DNA of 64,000 nt, from assembly GCA_030998225.1 (NCBI GenBank), contig JAPYXD010000382.1, positions 3,038,001 to 3,102,000 of the forward strand, given 5' to 3'. Both the position numbers and the translations under genes were made by a program. Within the stretch, counting starts at the first letter, position 1, and each line of letters begins with the position of its first letter. Positions 62,693 to 64,000 of the stretch are shown here, piece after piece. This stretch comes from Diplolepis rosae (Eukaryota > Arthropoda > Insecta > Hymenoptera > Diplolepididae). The notes under the pieces were generated by a model. That model worked only from the letters and a program-made list of their open reading frames with translations, did not search any database and was not told the DNA's origin.

Positions 62693-64000
62693 TAATGTGT
62701 TAGACGTGATGAAATAAATACCTCGGCCAACTATGACCACTACATATCGATCACTCTAGAAAATGTTGATTTTATTACATTCTCATTATATAAGAAGGTA
62801 TTGGTTTTATGCACGGTGAGAAATAACTGGTGACATGCACATGGAACTCACAGAATGTTACACACATGTCAAATGACGATTGTGAAAAACGCAAATTCAA
62901 ATGTTTTACACTAGACAACGTTCTTGCTCATCCTATTAAATATTCGTGCGTGTAGAATTATCCGTTTGTCACTTTCGGCCCATCTAGTATCTACTATAAG
63001 TCGCATGAGTAGTGAATATTGTAATATCACATACTTTTTATGTGAAACATAGTATTTTATCTTTGTAGATTACTATGCGCAGCTTGCAAACTCGAGTTTA
63101 TAAGTTCAACTACTTGAACAGCCACAATTGCCAAACACTGCTCTTTTTCGAGTTTTACGAATATTTACGTTTTGAGATCCCCTGAGTCAGAAAAAACGGT
63201 TTTTACCAAAATTTCTGTCTGTAGGTCGTGTACTCGATAACTGTCGATAGAATTATTGAATTGAATTGACCTTTGGCATACTTTATCAAAGACGAAAAAT
63301 AGGAACATATTCGTTAACCAGCCACATCCGACAGAAATGATCAAAATAGTAGCATTTTTTGTTTTTGAAAAAAAACTTTATGGAAAAATCCAAAATTTCA
63401 AAAGAGGTTTCTGACAGTGCTCATAAATCTCTACTAATAATCTTAATTCCATTTTTCAGTTAAGGACGTTCTCTTGCCCGTAGATGTGCTCATCCTACTC
63501 TATCATAGGTAGTGGGATTACTGTTAAGCTTTCTAACCGAATGAGTTGAGCACCGTTTATGCGCAAAAGTAGCAAAATGTGTCTTCTGCGTCGATTTGGC
63601 AACACCCCTTTCCTGTCTTTCTCATATCGAGTCGAAAGCATATGGTGTGAGAGAGCTTATATTATGAGTCTATTGACAGTTTGTAAATACTAATAAGACG
63701 TCTAATAAATTTCGCAACAAAAATGGATTTTTTATTTCACAAAAATCATCTGCTCGTAAAAACAAAGCTCTGGAAGCAATGTCAAATGTAAGCGTACGCG
63801 CGCGCTATTGATGCGGTGTTGCCAAGTCACCATATTTGCTTTAGCAAGCCGGCTAAGAATTTGTACAACTGCGAGTTTCAACAACGTATATCTTTAAAAG
63901 TAGTGCCGGTACACGTATTTTTTATGATGGCATACGATTCCTTATTATCTCTAGTATAATATACTAGTTTTCCAAAAAAATCTGAAGAAAATTGTGCTTT
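62693..64000. other. Non-coding stretch to window end, nothing recognised
   Basis: No ankyrin exon, RNA gene or transposon ends were recognised. One short inverted pair, TTGGCAACACC at 63,596-63,606 and GGTGTTGCCAA at 63,815-63,825, is present but too short to call an element. Probably intron of the ankyrin gene. Confidence 0.45.

Noticed and set aside
63596..63825. Inverted pair TTGGCAACACC / GGTGTTGCCAA
   Set aside because: Eleven-base arms 208 bp apart, without target duplications or similarity outside the arms; this could be chance.

Overview
The window is nuclear DNA from an animal, almost certainly an insect. It holds an intron-containing ankyrin gene, several decayed mariner transposons and a very long AT-rich satellite. 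No bacterial or phage gene is visible. The order of insect cannot be fixed from the sequence alone.

Layout. (1) Bases 1 to about 47,627 are one uninterrupted head-to-tail satellite array of about 110-111 bp monomers, roughly 430 copies, running off the left edge. Three monomer classes (called A, C and B here) are organised as A-B dimers (about 221 bp) and A-C-B trimers (about 332 bp). These are packed into longer higher-order repeats of about 1.33 kb, 1.66 kb and 2.88 kb. (2) Bases 47,627-50,410 hold three nearly identical copies of a 962-bp unit that fuses satellite-derived sequence to about 785 bp of unrelated sequence. That sequence includes a dispersed block with NRF1-type palindromes and a short ATG-initiated frame. 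(3) Bases 50,411-52,139 show no recognisable gene. (4) Bases 52,140-56,662 carry nine consecutive exons of an ankyrin gene on the plus strand, covering the last ankyrin repeats, the linker, the first ZU5 domain and most of the second. Reading frame and splice signals are intact. (5) From 56,663 to the end is an intron, or the sequence after the last exon seen. It is filled with mobile-element debris: a diverged copy of the dispersed block, a set of interleaved 300-bp inverted repeats, and two deleted mariner elements. Another mariner relic and a mariner MITE sit in the intron between the last two exons.

How the parts relate. The first visible exon encodes roughly the fourth- to second-from-last ankyrin repeats of a protein that normally has about 24. 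No earlier exon lies between the satellite and 52,140. Either the 5' part of the gene lies on the far side of the array, which would place more than 47 kb of satellite inside an intron, or this is a 3' gene fragment or an assembly junction beside a satellite block. That is the most interesting question the window raises. The satellite/962-bp boundary and the block shared with 57.6 kb are the next most informative features.

The many short minus-strand open frames in the array, up to 136 codons, come from a 111-bp (37-codon) repeat and are not annotated as genes. Class names, boundaries and repeat lengths were read by eye from position differences and may be off by a few bases.
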